Assembly: GCF_015163075.1 (NCBI RefSeq)
Contig: NZ_JADDXU010000010.1
Coordinates: 124,001-188,000 of the forward strand
Direction of reading: 5' to 3'
Length of the DNA: 64,000 nt
Origin: Streptomyces justiciae
GTDB taxonomy: Bacteria; Actinomycetota; Actinomycetes; Streptomycetales; Streptomycetaceae
Below are positions 42,792-50,126 of this stretch, in pieces. A model generated the notes under the pieces. That model did no database searches. It was not told where the DNA came from and saw only the letters and a program-made list of their open reading frames with translations. Within the stretch, counting starts at the first letter, position 1, and each line of letters opens with the position of its first letter. A program made the position numbers and the translations under genes.

Positions 42792-43442
42792 TCAGGCTCC
42801 CGCCGGCGCCGCCGCGCTCGTCAGCGCCGCCCTCAGCTCCTCCTCCACCTTCCGCGTCCCCGGCCCGCTTTTTTCGGCCAGCTCCGCCAGCCGCTCCTTG
42901 TACCGACCGTGCTCGTCCCGGCTCACCAGGGTGCGCAGTTCGGCCGCGGCCGCCAGGGTGACGACGGCCGCGTCCCGGTCGGAGACCTCCGCGGTCGGCA
43001 CCGGCCCTTCGAGGATGCGCCGGGCCTCCGCGCGCAGCGCGTCCACGACGGCGACGCGCTCCAGAACGTACTCGACGGTCGGGAACACCCCGAGGGCCCG
43101 CCGCTTCTCCGCGCGGAGGAAGCCCTCGGCGGCCAGCTGCTCCCGTACCGCGTCGAGCGTCACGCGCGCGTGCAACGGCACCCAGCTGTGCCAGTGGTGC
43201 GGCCGGGACTCCCGTACGAGTTCCAGGAGCCCGTCGAGGACGGCGTCCCCGGTGTCGGAGTCCAGGTCGGCCGGGGTGGCGATGCCGTCGTCGTCGAGGA
43301 GGAGCCCGCGCCGGGCCAGTTCGGTGAGGGCGCCGGCCCGCACCAGGTGATCGACGTGGACGGTGTCGGTGAGTTGGTTGCGCGTGGTGTCCCAGGCCAG
43401 CAGGTAGAGCCGGGCGGGCAGGGACAGCGAGCCGTCGGGCAC
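42792..43442 (-). CDS. GPP34 (GOLPH3-like) family protein
   Basis: A 216-residue helical protein matching the GPP34 family: LPARLYLLAWDTTRNQL at the N-terminus, followed by LVRAGALTELARRGLLLDDDGIATPADL, and later LAAEGFLRAEKRRALGVFPTVEY. Eukaryotic members bind phosphatidylinositol-4-phosphate at the Golgi. Streptomycetes carry several paralogues of unknown role, perhaps membrane-phospholipid binding or differentiation. GTG 43442 has GGAGG upstream. It diverges from the ABC-F gene across 296 bp. Confidence 0.85.
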   Translation of the reverse strand: MPDGSLSLPARLYLLAWDTTRNQLTDTVHVDHLVRAGALTELARRGLLLDDDGIATPADLDSDTGDAVLDGLLELVRESRPHHWHSWVPLHARVTLDAVREQLAAEGFLRAEKRRALGVFPTVEYVLERVAVVDALRAEARRILEGPVPTAEVSDRDAAVVTLAAAAELRTLVSRDEHGRYKERLAELAEKSGPGTRKVEEELRAALTSAAAPAGA

Positions 43443-43478
43443 GGGGCCTCCTCCAGATCGGGCTTCACATTAATTCGA

Positions 43479-43507
43479 TTGACGGTCTCGACGCCTCTGC
43501 CTACCGT
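43479..43507 (+). promoter_or_regulatory. Candidate vegetative promoter of the second ABC-F gene
   Basis: TTGACG (43479-43484), a 17-nt spacer and TACCGT (43502-43507) closely match the streptomycete HrdB-type promoter. The predicted start near 43514 gives a leader of about 225 nt before ATG 43739, long enough for attenuation control. Confidence 0.6.
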
Positions 43508-43574
43508 GGACAACGCTTCTGCTGCCGTCGATCGGAGAAGGACGTTGCTCCTCTGAGGTCATGAGACACCGCGT

Positions 43575-43593
43575 CACACACCTGAGGTGTGTG
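43575..43593 (+). promoter_or_regulatory. Perfect 9-bp inverted repeat in the ABC-F leader
   Basis: CACACACCT-G-AGGTGTGTG is a perfect palindrome with a single central base, located 61 nt after the predicted transcription start. As DNA it could be a repressor operator; as RNA the one-base loop makes a simple hairpin unlikely, though a partly opened one could form. It lies 146 bp before the ABC-F start. Confidence 0.5.
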
Positions 43594-43738
43594 CGCCGCG
43601 TGCGACCTCGGCGTTCGAGCCGTCCTCCGGTGCAGGGCTTTTCTCACGCCCCTCTTCTGCCCGCGGAGCCTCCCTGTGGTCGCAGGTGTTCTCGATACGC
43701 GTTTGCCCCCGACCGCACCGAGCAACCGCGAGGCCTGT

Positions 43739-45361
43739 ATGTCCGCATCCCTCACCTGTACCTCCCTTGCCTTCTCCTGGCCCGACGGCACCCCCGTCTT
43801 CGAGGACCTCGACATCGCCTTCGGCCCCGGCCGCACCGGCCTCGTCGGTGTCAACGGGTCCGGCAAATCCACCCTGTTGAAACTGATCGCCGGTGAACTC
43901 ACCCCGGTCGACGGCACCGTGCGGGTCGCCGGCGAGGTCGGCCATCTGCCGCAGAACGTCACCCTCGACACCGCCCTGCGGGTCGACGAGGTGCTCGGCA
44001 TCGCCGACCGGCGGGCCGCGCTGCACGCCATCGAGGCGGGCGACGTGTCCGAGGAGCACTTCGAGACCGTCGGCGACGACTGGGACGCGGAGGAGCGCGC
44101 CCTGGCCACCCTCGGCGAACTCGGCCTCGGCCACATCGGCTTGGACCGCACGGTCGGCGAGGTGTCCGGCGGCGAGTCGGTGCTGCTGCGGCTGGCCGCA
44201 CTGCTGCTGCGCCGCCCCGAGGTGCTGCTCCTGGACGAACCGACCAACAACCTCGACCTGTACGCCCGCAGGCGCCTGTACGCGGCCGTCGCGTCCTGGT
44301 CCGGGGTCATGGTCATCGTCAGCCACGACCGTGAACTGCTCGAGCTCGTCGACCAGATCGCCGATCTGCGCGCCGGCGAGGTCACCTGGTACGGCGGCAA
44401 CTTCTCCGCCTACGAGGAGTCCCTCGCCACCGAACAGGAGGCGGCGGAGCGGATGGTGCGGGTCGCGGAGGCCGATCTGAAACGGCAGAAGCGTGAACTC
44501 GTCGAGGCCCACACCAAGTTGGCGCAGCGCACGCGGTACGCCAACAAGATGTACGAGAACAAGCGCGAGCCCAGGGCGGTGATGAAGCTGAGGAAGCGCT
44601 CGGCGCAGGTCTCCGCGGGCAAGCACCGCATCATGCACGAGGGGAAGCTCGCCGAGGCCAAGGAGCGGCTCGACGAGGCGGTGGAGGCCGTACGGGACGA
44701 CGACGTGATCCGTGTCGACCTGCCGTACACGGCCGTGCCGCCGGGCCGTGACGTGCTGACCCTCATGGATCTGGAACTGGCCTACGGCGCGCGCGTGAAG
44801 GGCGGTTTCGACCTGCGCGGTCCCGAGCGGGTGGCGTTGGTCGGCCGCAACGGCGCGGGCAAGACGACGCTGCTGCGGACGATCGCCGGAGAGCTGGCGC
44901 CGGTGTCGGGCGAGGCGCACGCGCATGTGCCGCTGCGGTTCCTGCCCCAGCGGCTCGACGTCCTCGACGACGAGCTGTCGGTCGCCGAGAACGTGGCCCG
45001 GTTCGCGCCGGCCGCCACCAACAACCGGGTCCGGGCACGGCTGGCCCGCTTCCTGTTCCGGGGCCCCCGCGCCGACCAGCAGGCGGCGACCCTGTCCGGC
45101 GGCGAGCGCTTCCGGGCGGCGCTGGCGGCGCTGATGCTGGCCGAGCCGGCCCCGCAGCTGCTGATGCTGGACGAGCCGACGAACAACCTCGACATGGCGA
45201 GCGTGCGGCAGCTGACGTCCGCGCTGGAGTCGTACGAGGGAGCGCTGATCGTGGCCAGTCACGACCTGCCGTTCCTGGAGTCGATCGGCATCACCCGGTG
45301 GCTGATGCTCGACGGCGAACTCCGGGAGACCACGGCGGAGGCCGTCACGGAGCCCGCCTAG
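43739..45361 (+). CDS. ABC-F family ATPase (second copy in the window)
   Basis: A 540-residue soluble tandem ATPase: Walker A GVNGSGKST and GRNGAGKTT, signatures VSGGE and LSGGE, and LLLDEPTNNLDLY and LMLDEPTNNLDM. The inter-domain linker (AEADLKRQKRELVEAHTKLAQRTRYANKM onward) is basic and helical. ABC-F proteins bind ribosomes, where some protect against antibiotics. A promoter with a ~225-nt leader and a perfect palindrome is a pattern seen for inducible resistance ABC-F genes, which favours resistance over housekeeping. I used ATG 43739; the frame upstream lacks a good start. Confidence 0.9.
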   Translation: MSASLTCTSLAFSWPDGTPVFEDLDIAFGPGRTGLVGVNGSGKSTLLKLIAGELTPVDGTVRVAGEVGHLPQNVTLDTALRVDEVLGIADRRAALHAIEAGDVSEEHFETVGDDWDAEERALATLGELGLGHIGLDRTVGEVSGGESVLLRLAALLLRRPEVLLLDEPTNNLDLYARRRLYAAVASWSGVMVIVSHDRELLELVDQIADLRAGEVTWYGGNFSAYEESLATEQEAAERMVRVAEADLKRQKRELVEAHTKLAQRTRYANKMYENKREPRAVMKLRKRSAQVSAGKHRIMHEGKLAEAKERLDEAVEAVRDDDVIRVDLPYTAVPPGRDVLTLMDLELAYGARVKGGFDLRGPERVALVGRNGAGKTTLLRTIAGELAPVSGEAHAHVPLRFLPQRLDVLDDELSVAENVARFAPAATNNRVRARLARFLFRGPRADQQAATLSGGERFRAALAALMLAEPAPQLLMLDEPTNNLDMASVRQLTSALESYEGALIVASHDLPFLESIGITRWLMLDGELRETTAEAVTEPA

Positions 45362-45367
45362 GCGAGA

Positions 45368-45408
45368 CGGCGCCGGCGGCCCCACGGAGGTGGAGGTCGC
45401 CGGCGCCG
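45368..45408 (+). terminator. Terminator hairpin after the ABC-F gene
   Basis: CGGCGCCGGCG (45368-45378) is perfectly complementary to CGCCGGCGCCG (45398-45408), an 11-bp stem with a 19-nt loop, 7 bp after the stop codon. No T-tract follows. Confidence 0.8.
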
Positions 45409-45544
45409 CGGTTACTGCCGCGTATCTCAGGAGGGCCACAGCCTGGCAACGGGGGTTTTGGGTTCGCGGGCCCGCCCTGCATGATGGCGGACCGGCGCCG
45501 CTTTTTTCGGGGCGCCGCCACCTGCCGCCGTTACGGAGTTCCTC

Positions 45545-46321
45545 GTGCCCAGCAAGAAGGCCCTCATCCGCCGCCCCAGCCCGCGCCTCGCCGAAGGCCT
45601 GGTGACGCACATCGAGCGCGAGAAGGTCGACGTCGACCTCGCGGTCGAGCAGTGGGAGGCGTACGCCGAGGCCCTGCGCGCACACGGCTGGGAGACGATC
45701 GAGGTGGATCCGGCCGACGACTGCCCGGACTCGGTGTTCGTCGAGGACACGGTCGTCATGTACAAGAACGTCGCCCTGATCACCCGGCCCGGCGCCGAGT
45801 CGCGGCGCGAGGAGACCGCCGGGGTCGAAGAAGCCGTGGCCTCGCTGGGCTGCTCGGTCAACTGGATCTGGGAGCCGGGCACCCTGGACGGCGGGGACGT
45901 CCTCAAGATCGGCCACACCATCTACGTCGGCCGTGGCGGTCGTACCAACGCGGCGGGCGTCCAGCAGCTGCGGGCCGCCTTCGAGCCGCTCGGCGCGCGG
46001 GTCGTCGCCGTGCCGGTGAGCAAGGTGCTGCATCTGAAGTCGGCGGTGACGGCGCTGCCCGACGGCACGGTCATCGGGAACATCCCGAAGGTGGACCGGC
46101 CGTCCCTGTTCCCGCGGTTCCTGTCGGTGCCGGAGGAGGCCGGCGGCCACGTCGTGCTGCTCGGCGGTCACAAGCTGCTGATCTCGGCGAGCGCGCCGAA
46201 GACCATCGACCTGCTGGCCGACCTCGGCCACGACCCGGTCGTGGTCGACATCAGCGAGTTCGAGAAGCTCGAGGGATGTGTGACTTGCCTCTCGGTCCGC
46301 GTGCGGGAGCTGTACGCCTGA
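45545..46321 (+). CDS. ddaH: NG,NG-dimethylarginine dimethylaminohydrolase (dimethylargininase)
   Basis: A 258-residue guanidino-modifying enzyme that hydrolyses dimethylarginine to citrulline and dimethylamine. The fold and catalytic residues are visible: FVEDTVVMY, EPGTLDGGDVL, the catalytic His163 in KVLHLKSAV, and the nucleophilic Cys248 in EGCVTCLSVRV. This pattern separates it from arginine deiminases, which are longer. GTG 45545 has GGAG 5 nt upstream. It follows the ABC-F gene after a terminator, so it likely has its own promoter. The physiological substrate may be arginine-derived. Confidence 0.93.
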   Translation: MPSKKALIRRPSPRLAEGLVTHIEREKVDVDLAVEQWEAYAEALRAHGWETIEVDPADDCPDSVFVEDTVVMYKNVALITRPGAESRREETAGVEEAVASLGCSVNWIWEPGTLDGGDVLKIGHTIYVGRGGRTNAAGVQQLRAAFEPLGARVVAVPVSKVLHLKSAVTALPDGTVIGNIPKVDRPSLFPRFLSVPEEAGGHVVLLGGHKLLISASAPKTIDLLADLGHDPVVVDISEFEKLEGCVTCLSVRVRELYA

Positions 46322-46343
46322 CGAGTGACCGGATCATCCGTTC

Positions 46344-46371
46344 AGCCCCGGGACCTGCGGGTCCTGGGGCT
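46344..46371 (+). terminator. Terminator hairpin after ddaH
   Basis: AGCCCCGGGACC (46344-46355) pairs with GGTCCTGGGGCT (46360-46371) over 12 bp with one G-U pair and a 4-nt loop, 22 bp after the ddaH stop. Confidence 0.8.
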
Positions 46372-46435
46372 TGCGCACAGGCCCGGAAACACGTTGGGAA
46401 CACAGGCTGATCAGGGATCTTTACGTCACGCTTAA

Positions 46436-46481
46436 CCTACGGCTTCGTAACCTACGGATTCGTAGCCTACGCTCTCGTAGG
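46436..46481. promoter_or_regulatory. Three phased palindromes upstream of the acyl-ACP desaturase gene
   Basis: Three 16-bp inverted repeats start at exact 15-bp steps and share a base: CCTACG-GCTT-CGTAAC (46436-46451), CCTACG-GATT-CGTAGC (46451-46466) and CCTACG-CTCT-CGTAGG (46466-46481). The third is perfect. Their phase would load three repressor dimers along the DNA. A possible promoter (TTCGTA, 18 nt, TACGCT at 46468-46473) lies within them, so binding would block transcription. Confidence 0.8.
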
Positions 46482-46547
46482 TTCCGGCAACCGCTCGCTG
46501 GTTACCCGGCTTTTCTCCCCTGTGTTACGCGTCCCCCTGGAGTTCCC

Positions 46548-47522
46548 GTGACGATCACTTCCCCTCACCTCGGCAGCCCCGCCGTCTGGACCGACGCCAA
46601 GCTGCTGTACGCGCTGGAGGAAGTCGTCGAGACCGAGCTCAACCGGCACCTGAAGGTCGCCAAGGACTGGATGCCGCACGAGTACGTGCCGTGGAGCGCC
46701 GGCCGTAACTTCCCCGGCTTCTTCGAGGACGGCGAGGCCTGGGACAAGGAGCAGTCGAAGGTCACCGAGATCGGCCGCATCGCGCTCGTGGTGAACCTCC
46801 TCACCGAGGACAACCTCCCCAGCTACCACCACGAGATCGCCTCCCTGTTCGGCCGCGACGGCGCCTGGGGCACCTGGGTGCACCGCTGGACCGCCGAGGA
46901 GGGTCGGCACGGCATCGTGATGCGCGACTACCTGCTCGCCTCGCGCGCGGTGGACCCGGACAAGCTGGAAGCGTTCCGCATGCAGCACATGTCGGAGGGC
47001 TTCGAGTCCGACAACCGCCACTCGATGCTGCACTCGGTCGCCTACGTCGCCTTCCAGGAGCTCGCGACCCGCATCTCGCACCGCAACACCGGCCACCAGT
47101 CCGGCGACCCGGTCTGCGACCGCATGCTGGCGCGCATCGCGACCGACGAGAACCTCCACATGGTCTTCTACCGCAACCTTCTGAAGGCCGCGTTCGAGCT
47201 CGCGCCCGACCTGACCATGCAGGCGGTCCGGGACGTGGTCGTGAACTTCCGGATGCCCGGCCACGGCATGCCCGGCTTCGAGCGCTTCGCCGCGCAGATG
47301 GCCATCGGTGAGGTCTACAACATGCGCATCCACCACGACGACGTCCTCCAGCCCGTCCTGCGCCACCTGAAGGTCATGGAGATCGACGGCCTCGGCCCCG
47401 AGGGTCAGCAGGCCCAGGACGAGCTCGGCATGTTCATGGGCGGCCTGGACGCGGAGGCCCTGAAGTTCGACGAGAAGCTGGCGGCGCGCAAGGCCCGGAT
47501 GGCGGCACGCGCGGCGGGCTGA
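46548..47522 (+). CDS. Acyl-ACP desaturase (fatty acid delta-9 type, diiron)
   Basis: A 324-residue soluble diiron enzyme that introduces a double bond into acyl carrier protein-bound fatty acids. The two iron-binding EXXH motifs are intact: E118-x-x-H121 in WTAEEGRHGIVM and E201-x-x-H204 in DENLHMVF. The length and motifs resemble mycobacterial DesA2 and plant stearoyl-ACP desaturases. GTG 46548 is used because GGAG lies 6 nt upstream; the longer frame reads through operator DNA. Three phased palindromes directly upstream suggest tight lipid-responsive repression, for example by a TetR-type regulator elsewhere in the genome. Confidence 0.93.
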   Translation: MTITSPHLGSPAVWTDAKLLYALEEVVETELNRHLKVAKDWMPHEYVPWSAGRNFPGFFEDGEAWDKEQSKVTEIGRIALVVNLLTEDNLPSYHHEIASLFGRDGAWGTWVHRWTAEEGRHGIVMRDYLLASRAVDPDKLEAFRMQHMSEGFESDNRHSMLHSVAYVAFQELATRISHRNTGHQSGDPVCDRMLARIATDENLHMVFYRNLLKAAFELAPDLTMQAVRDVVVNFRMPGHGMPGFERFAAQMAIGEVYNMRIHHDDVLQPVLRHLKVMEIDGLGPEGQQAQDELGMFMGGLDAEALKFDEKLAARKARMAARAAG

Positions 47523-47590
47523 CCCGGCTGGGGCCGGTCGGCCGGCCGTGGGGCGGCACGTGGCTCAGCCACTCTGCCGCTCAGCCACCT

Positions 47591-47622
47591 GACCACTCGG
47601 CCACTCGGCCACTCGGCCACCG
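47591..47622. repeat. 8-bp tandem repeat GGCCACTC
   Basis: About four units (GACCACTC, GGCCACTC, GGCCACTC, GGCCACCG) lie in the space after the desaturase gene. The array is short and its role is unknown; copy number may vary between strains. Confidence 0.85.
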
Positions 47623-47666
47623 ATTTTCCCGTGCGGTCAGGCCCCCACCAGCGGCATCATGCCGCC

Positions 47667-48506
47667 ATGCGAGAGAACACCAGGGCGGAGCGGGCGGTCG
47701 GGTTCCTGCTCGGTCTCGTCGACGAGGAGATCGCCGTACGGGTCCGGGCCCGGACCGGCCTGCCGGAGCCCGAGAGCCCCGCGCAGGCCCGCGGGCGCGT
47801 CACGCGCGCGTGGACCTGGGCCCGCGATCTCGAGGCCTCCGTCGCGCTGTGGATCCTGGAGAACGACGACCGGCAGCTCAACGCCGTGGTGTGGCGGCAC
47901 ATCCCGACCGACTCCGGCCTGCGCCGCGCCATCGCGCGCGGGGTGCCGTTCGCACCCGGTCGCGTCGATCCGATACCGGTCGACGCGACCCTGCCGGGGC
48001 AGGAACCCGAGGTTCCCGAGGCCTACGTCCGCCATGGCCTCGTCGGCGCGTTGCGCGAGGTCGGCACATGGAGCGAGGGTCGCACCGCCGCGTCCATGGT
48101 GCTGACCCGCGCCGACTGGGAGACGGTCGGCGCGGCGGACCGTGAACACCCGCTGCCCGGCTACGCCCGCTGGGCGCTCTCCGTCCGGCCGGACTGCCCG
48201 CCGGCGGTGCGGGCGGGTTTCGGCACGCACGCGAAGTTCACCCACCGGCTGCGCCGGGCGGGCGTGTTCGAGAGCCCCGCCGACTACGTGGCCTCCGACG
48301 GCCCGGCGCTGCGCGTCCTCGAGGTGCTGTCGATGGGCCAACTGCTGTTCCCGGCACGGCTGAAGGAGGCCGAGGACGCCCTCCGGCCGCTCGTGCGGGA
48401 GCACTTGGGTGACCGCGAGGACGCGTGGGCGGTGCTGGCGCAGCTGGCGGAGACGTTCCACGGGAACACCCCGGAACTGATCGTCACGGCGGGCGCCATC
48501 GCGTAG
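47667..48506 (+). CDS. Conserved hypothetical helical protein
   Basis: A 279-residue protein I do not recognise. It is Arg/Ala/Glu-rich and predicted helical, with no signal peptide or transmembrane segment. A Trp-rich patch (RVTRAWTWARDLEASVALWILEND, residues ~44-67) and a Leu/Val-rich C-terminal repeat-like part (ALRVLEVLSMGQLLF, AWAVLAQLAETF) stand out. ATG 47667 is chosen from two nearby starts; no clear ribosome site is present. It ends 11 bp before the first tRNA-like gene, which is on the other strand. Confidence 0.6.
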   Translation: MRENTRAERAVGFLLGLVDEEIAVRVRARTGLPEPESPAQARGRVTRAWTWARDLEASVALWILENDDRQLNAVVWRHIPTDSGLRRAIARGVPFAPGRVDPIPVDATLPGQEPEVPEAYVRHGLVGALREVGTWSEGRTAASMVLTRADWETVGAADREHPLPGYARWALSVRPDCPPAVRAGFGTHAKFTHRLRRAGVFESPADYVASDGPALRVLEVLSMGQLLFPARLKEAEDALRPLVREHLGDREDAWAVLAQLAETFHGNTPELIVTAGAIA

Positions 48507-48517
48507 CCGGCAGGGGG

Positions 48518-48590
48518 CGGGGCGGCTGGATTCGAACCAGCGTGCTCCGGTTTTGGAGACCGATGCGCCTGCCTCTGCGCTACGACCCCG
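48518..48590 (-). tRNA. tRNA-like gene 1, anticodon CCA (Trp-type anticodon arm)
   Basis: The cloverleaf can be drawn: D-stem GCGC/GCGC with loop AGAGGCAG, anticodon stem TCGGT/ACCGG with loop CTCCAAA (anticodon CCA), a 5-nt variable arm AGCAC, and T-arm GCTGG-TTCGAAT-CCAGC. The anticodon arm equals that of ordinary streptomycete tRNA-Trp as I remember it. The acceptor is irregular: it pairs only with T48585 bulged out (or with mismatches at 1-72 and 5-68), and the pairing could continue beyond the usual end. No CCA is encoded. A TACGAT -10 box lies 13 nt upstream. It may be a functional paralogue, a pseudogene or a tRNA mimic. Confidence 0.7.
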
Positions 48591-48603
48591 CCCTTGGCGC
48601 CCG

Positions 48604-48609
48604 ATCGTA
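48604..48609 (-). promoter_or_regulatory. -10 box TACGAT of tRNA-like gene 1
   Basis: On the minus strand TACGAT (48609-48604) ends 13 nt before the tRNA-like 5' end at 48590. CTGACA (48629-48624) is the nearest -35-like hexamer, but the spacer is only 14 nt. The same -10 geometry occurs at tRNA-like gene 3. Confidence 0.5.
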
Positions 48610-48681
48610 ATGCCTTGGCCCGATGTCAGTGGGCCCTGGTACCAATGAGCCACGGGGGAAACGCGTTTCGGGGGGCAGGAC

Positions 48682-50085
48682 ATGGCGTACGGGGAGCGGG
48701 GGCGGCGTCCCCCTGTGGTCGACCTGGCCGACCGGCGGGCGCTGGAAGCGTACCGCCCGGCCGATCCGGAGGTCGTGGCTCAGGCACGGCGGCTCAAGGA
48801 GGCCGCGCTGCTGGACTTCGGGCTGACGGAGTCGGCGGTGGCGTCCTGGCTGTACGCCAAGTGCCATCACCAGCTCCCGACGACCGCGATCGACACGGCG
48901 GCCGTGGTGGCGTCCGGCGACGGCAGCTGTCTGCTGCTCTACAACCCGGACTTCTTCACCGGACTCGGCCTGGACGGCGTCAAGTTCGTCCTGTTCCACG
49001 AGGCACGCCATCTGGTGCACCGCCATCTGTTCGCCGACCCGGAGCTCCGGGACGACCCGGTCTTCGAGCTGGCCGCCGAGGTGTCCATCAACCATGTGGC
49101 GCTGGTCCGGCTCGGCAGGACCGAACTCCCGCTGCTGAACGGCCGGCCGACGGGCATCGACCCGCGCAAGGTGTACGAGCACTACCGGGCGGACCTGACG
49201 GCGCACGGCCTGGAGCCCGTCCCGTACGAGACGTTCACCGAGACGGACATGCGGGTGTACGGCGAGCTGAAGCGGATGCACCGCCCGCCGGTCCCGGAGC
49301 ACCGGCTGTGCGTGCGTCTGCAGGACGGCCTCGTCCCCGCCGACCAGGAGACCGTCGACGCGGTGACGTCGTCCGCGCTGCTCAACTCCCTGCTGGCGGC
49401 CCGGCGCGGGCACGCGGGCGCGGAGCGGGAGCTGCTCGACCTGATGGGCCGTACCGAGGAAGGCAACGCGCGGGCCGCCCGGATCTGGGGAAACCTCGGC
49501 GCGGGCATGCTGCGCGGCGAGATCACGCGCACGCGTACGGTCGACTGGTGGCAGCGCTGGCTGGTCGACGTGCTCGGCTCCAGGCTGCGCGACGGCGAGC
49601 GGCTGGTCTACCCCAAGAAGCGGGGCGCGCTGCTCGCCGCCCTCGGCCAGGACCCGATGCTGGCTCGCCGCGGCCCGGTGCGGGACAAGGTGCTGGTCAT
49701 CGCGTACGACACCTCGGGTTCGATGCCGGAGCACGTGATCGCCTGGCTCACCGAACTGGTGGGCCGTATCGACGGCGTGGAGGCGCACTGGCTGTCCTTC
49801 GACGCGCTGGTGATGCCCTTCAGACCGGGCGAGCGGGTCTACGGCGGGGGCGGCACCAGCTTCCAGGCGGTCGCCGACTACGTGGAGGGGCGTACGGAGG
49901 TCGACGGCCGCCGTTTCGACGTCACCCCGGACGCGGTGGTGATGCTGACCGACGGATACGCGCCACCGATCACGCCCGCCGAGCCGGAGAAATGGATCTG
50001 GCTGATCACCGAGGGCGGCAGCGAGTGGCCCGAGACGCACACACCGGCGATGGACTGCCATCGCGTCACCACAGGATCGCGGTAG
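48682..50085 (+). CDS. VWA-like protein with N-terminal metallopeptidase-type domain (DUF2201)
   Basis: A 467-residue cytosolic protein. The N-terminal part contains a zinc-peptidase-like motif FHEARHLVHRH (H106, E107, H110). The C-terminal VWA-like domain has a complete MIDAS: DTSGSM (D343, S345, S347), GGGTSF (T392) and LTDGY (D424), so divalent-metal adhesion chemistry is possible. These two halves correspond to the DUF2201 pair as I know it. VWA proteins of this kind work with MoxR AAA+ ATPases, such as the one encoded next. The start is ATG 48682. The 3' end consists of 20-bp repeats. Confidence 0.9.
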   Translation: MAYGERGRRPPVVDLADRRALEAYRPADPEVVAQARRLKEAALLDFGLTESAVASWLYAKCHHQLPTTAIDTAAVVASGDGSCLLLYNPDFFTGLGLDGVKFVLFHEARHLVHRHLFADPELRDDPVFELAAEVSINHVALVRLGRTELPLLNGRPTGIDPRKVYEHYRADLTAHGLEPVPYETFTETDMRVYGELKRMHRPPVPEHRLCVRLQDGLVPADQETVDAVTSSALLNSLLAARRGHAGAERELLDLMGRTEEGNARAARIWGNLGAGMLRGEITRTRTVDWWQRWLVDVLGSRLRDGERLVYPKKRGALLAALGQDPMLARRGPVRDKVLVIAYDTSGSMPEHVIAWLTELVGRIDGVEAHWLSFDALVMPFRPGERVYGGGGTSFQAVADYVEGRTEVDGRRFDVTPDAVVMLTDGYAPPITPAEPEKWIWLITEGGSEWPETHTPAMDCHRVTTGSR

Positions 50086-50126
50086 CACACGACGGATCGC
50101 GGCAGACCACCACAGGATCACGGCAC
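50066..50126. repeat. 20-bp imperfect triplicate between VWA and MoxR genes
   Basis: Three units follow each other: 50066-50085, 50086-50105 and 50106-50126, each containing a GGATCGCGG/GGATCACGG core. The first unit contains the VWA stop codon, so the gene end and spacer were duplicated. The last carries AGGA 8 nt before the MoxR ATG, so duplication also shaped the ribosome site. Confidence 0.8.

Noticed and set aside
43561..43896. Possible leader peptide/111-codon ORF before the ABC-F gene
   Set aside because: It overlaps the ABC-F gene, is Arg/Pro-rich shadow sequence and has a poor ribosome site; I keep only the palindrome and promoter as observations.
48594..50126. N-terminal extension of the MoxR frame over the VWA gene
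   Set aside because: The extension overlaps the VWA gene in another frame and has shadow composition; MoxR begins at ATG 50127.
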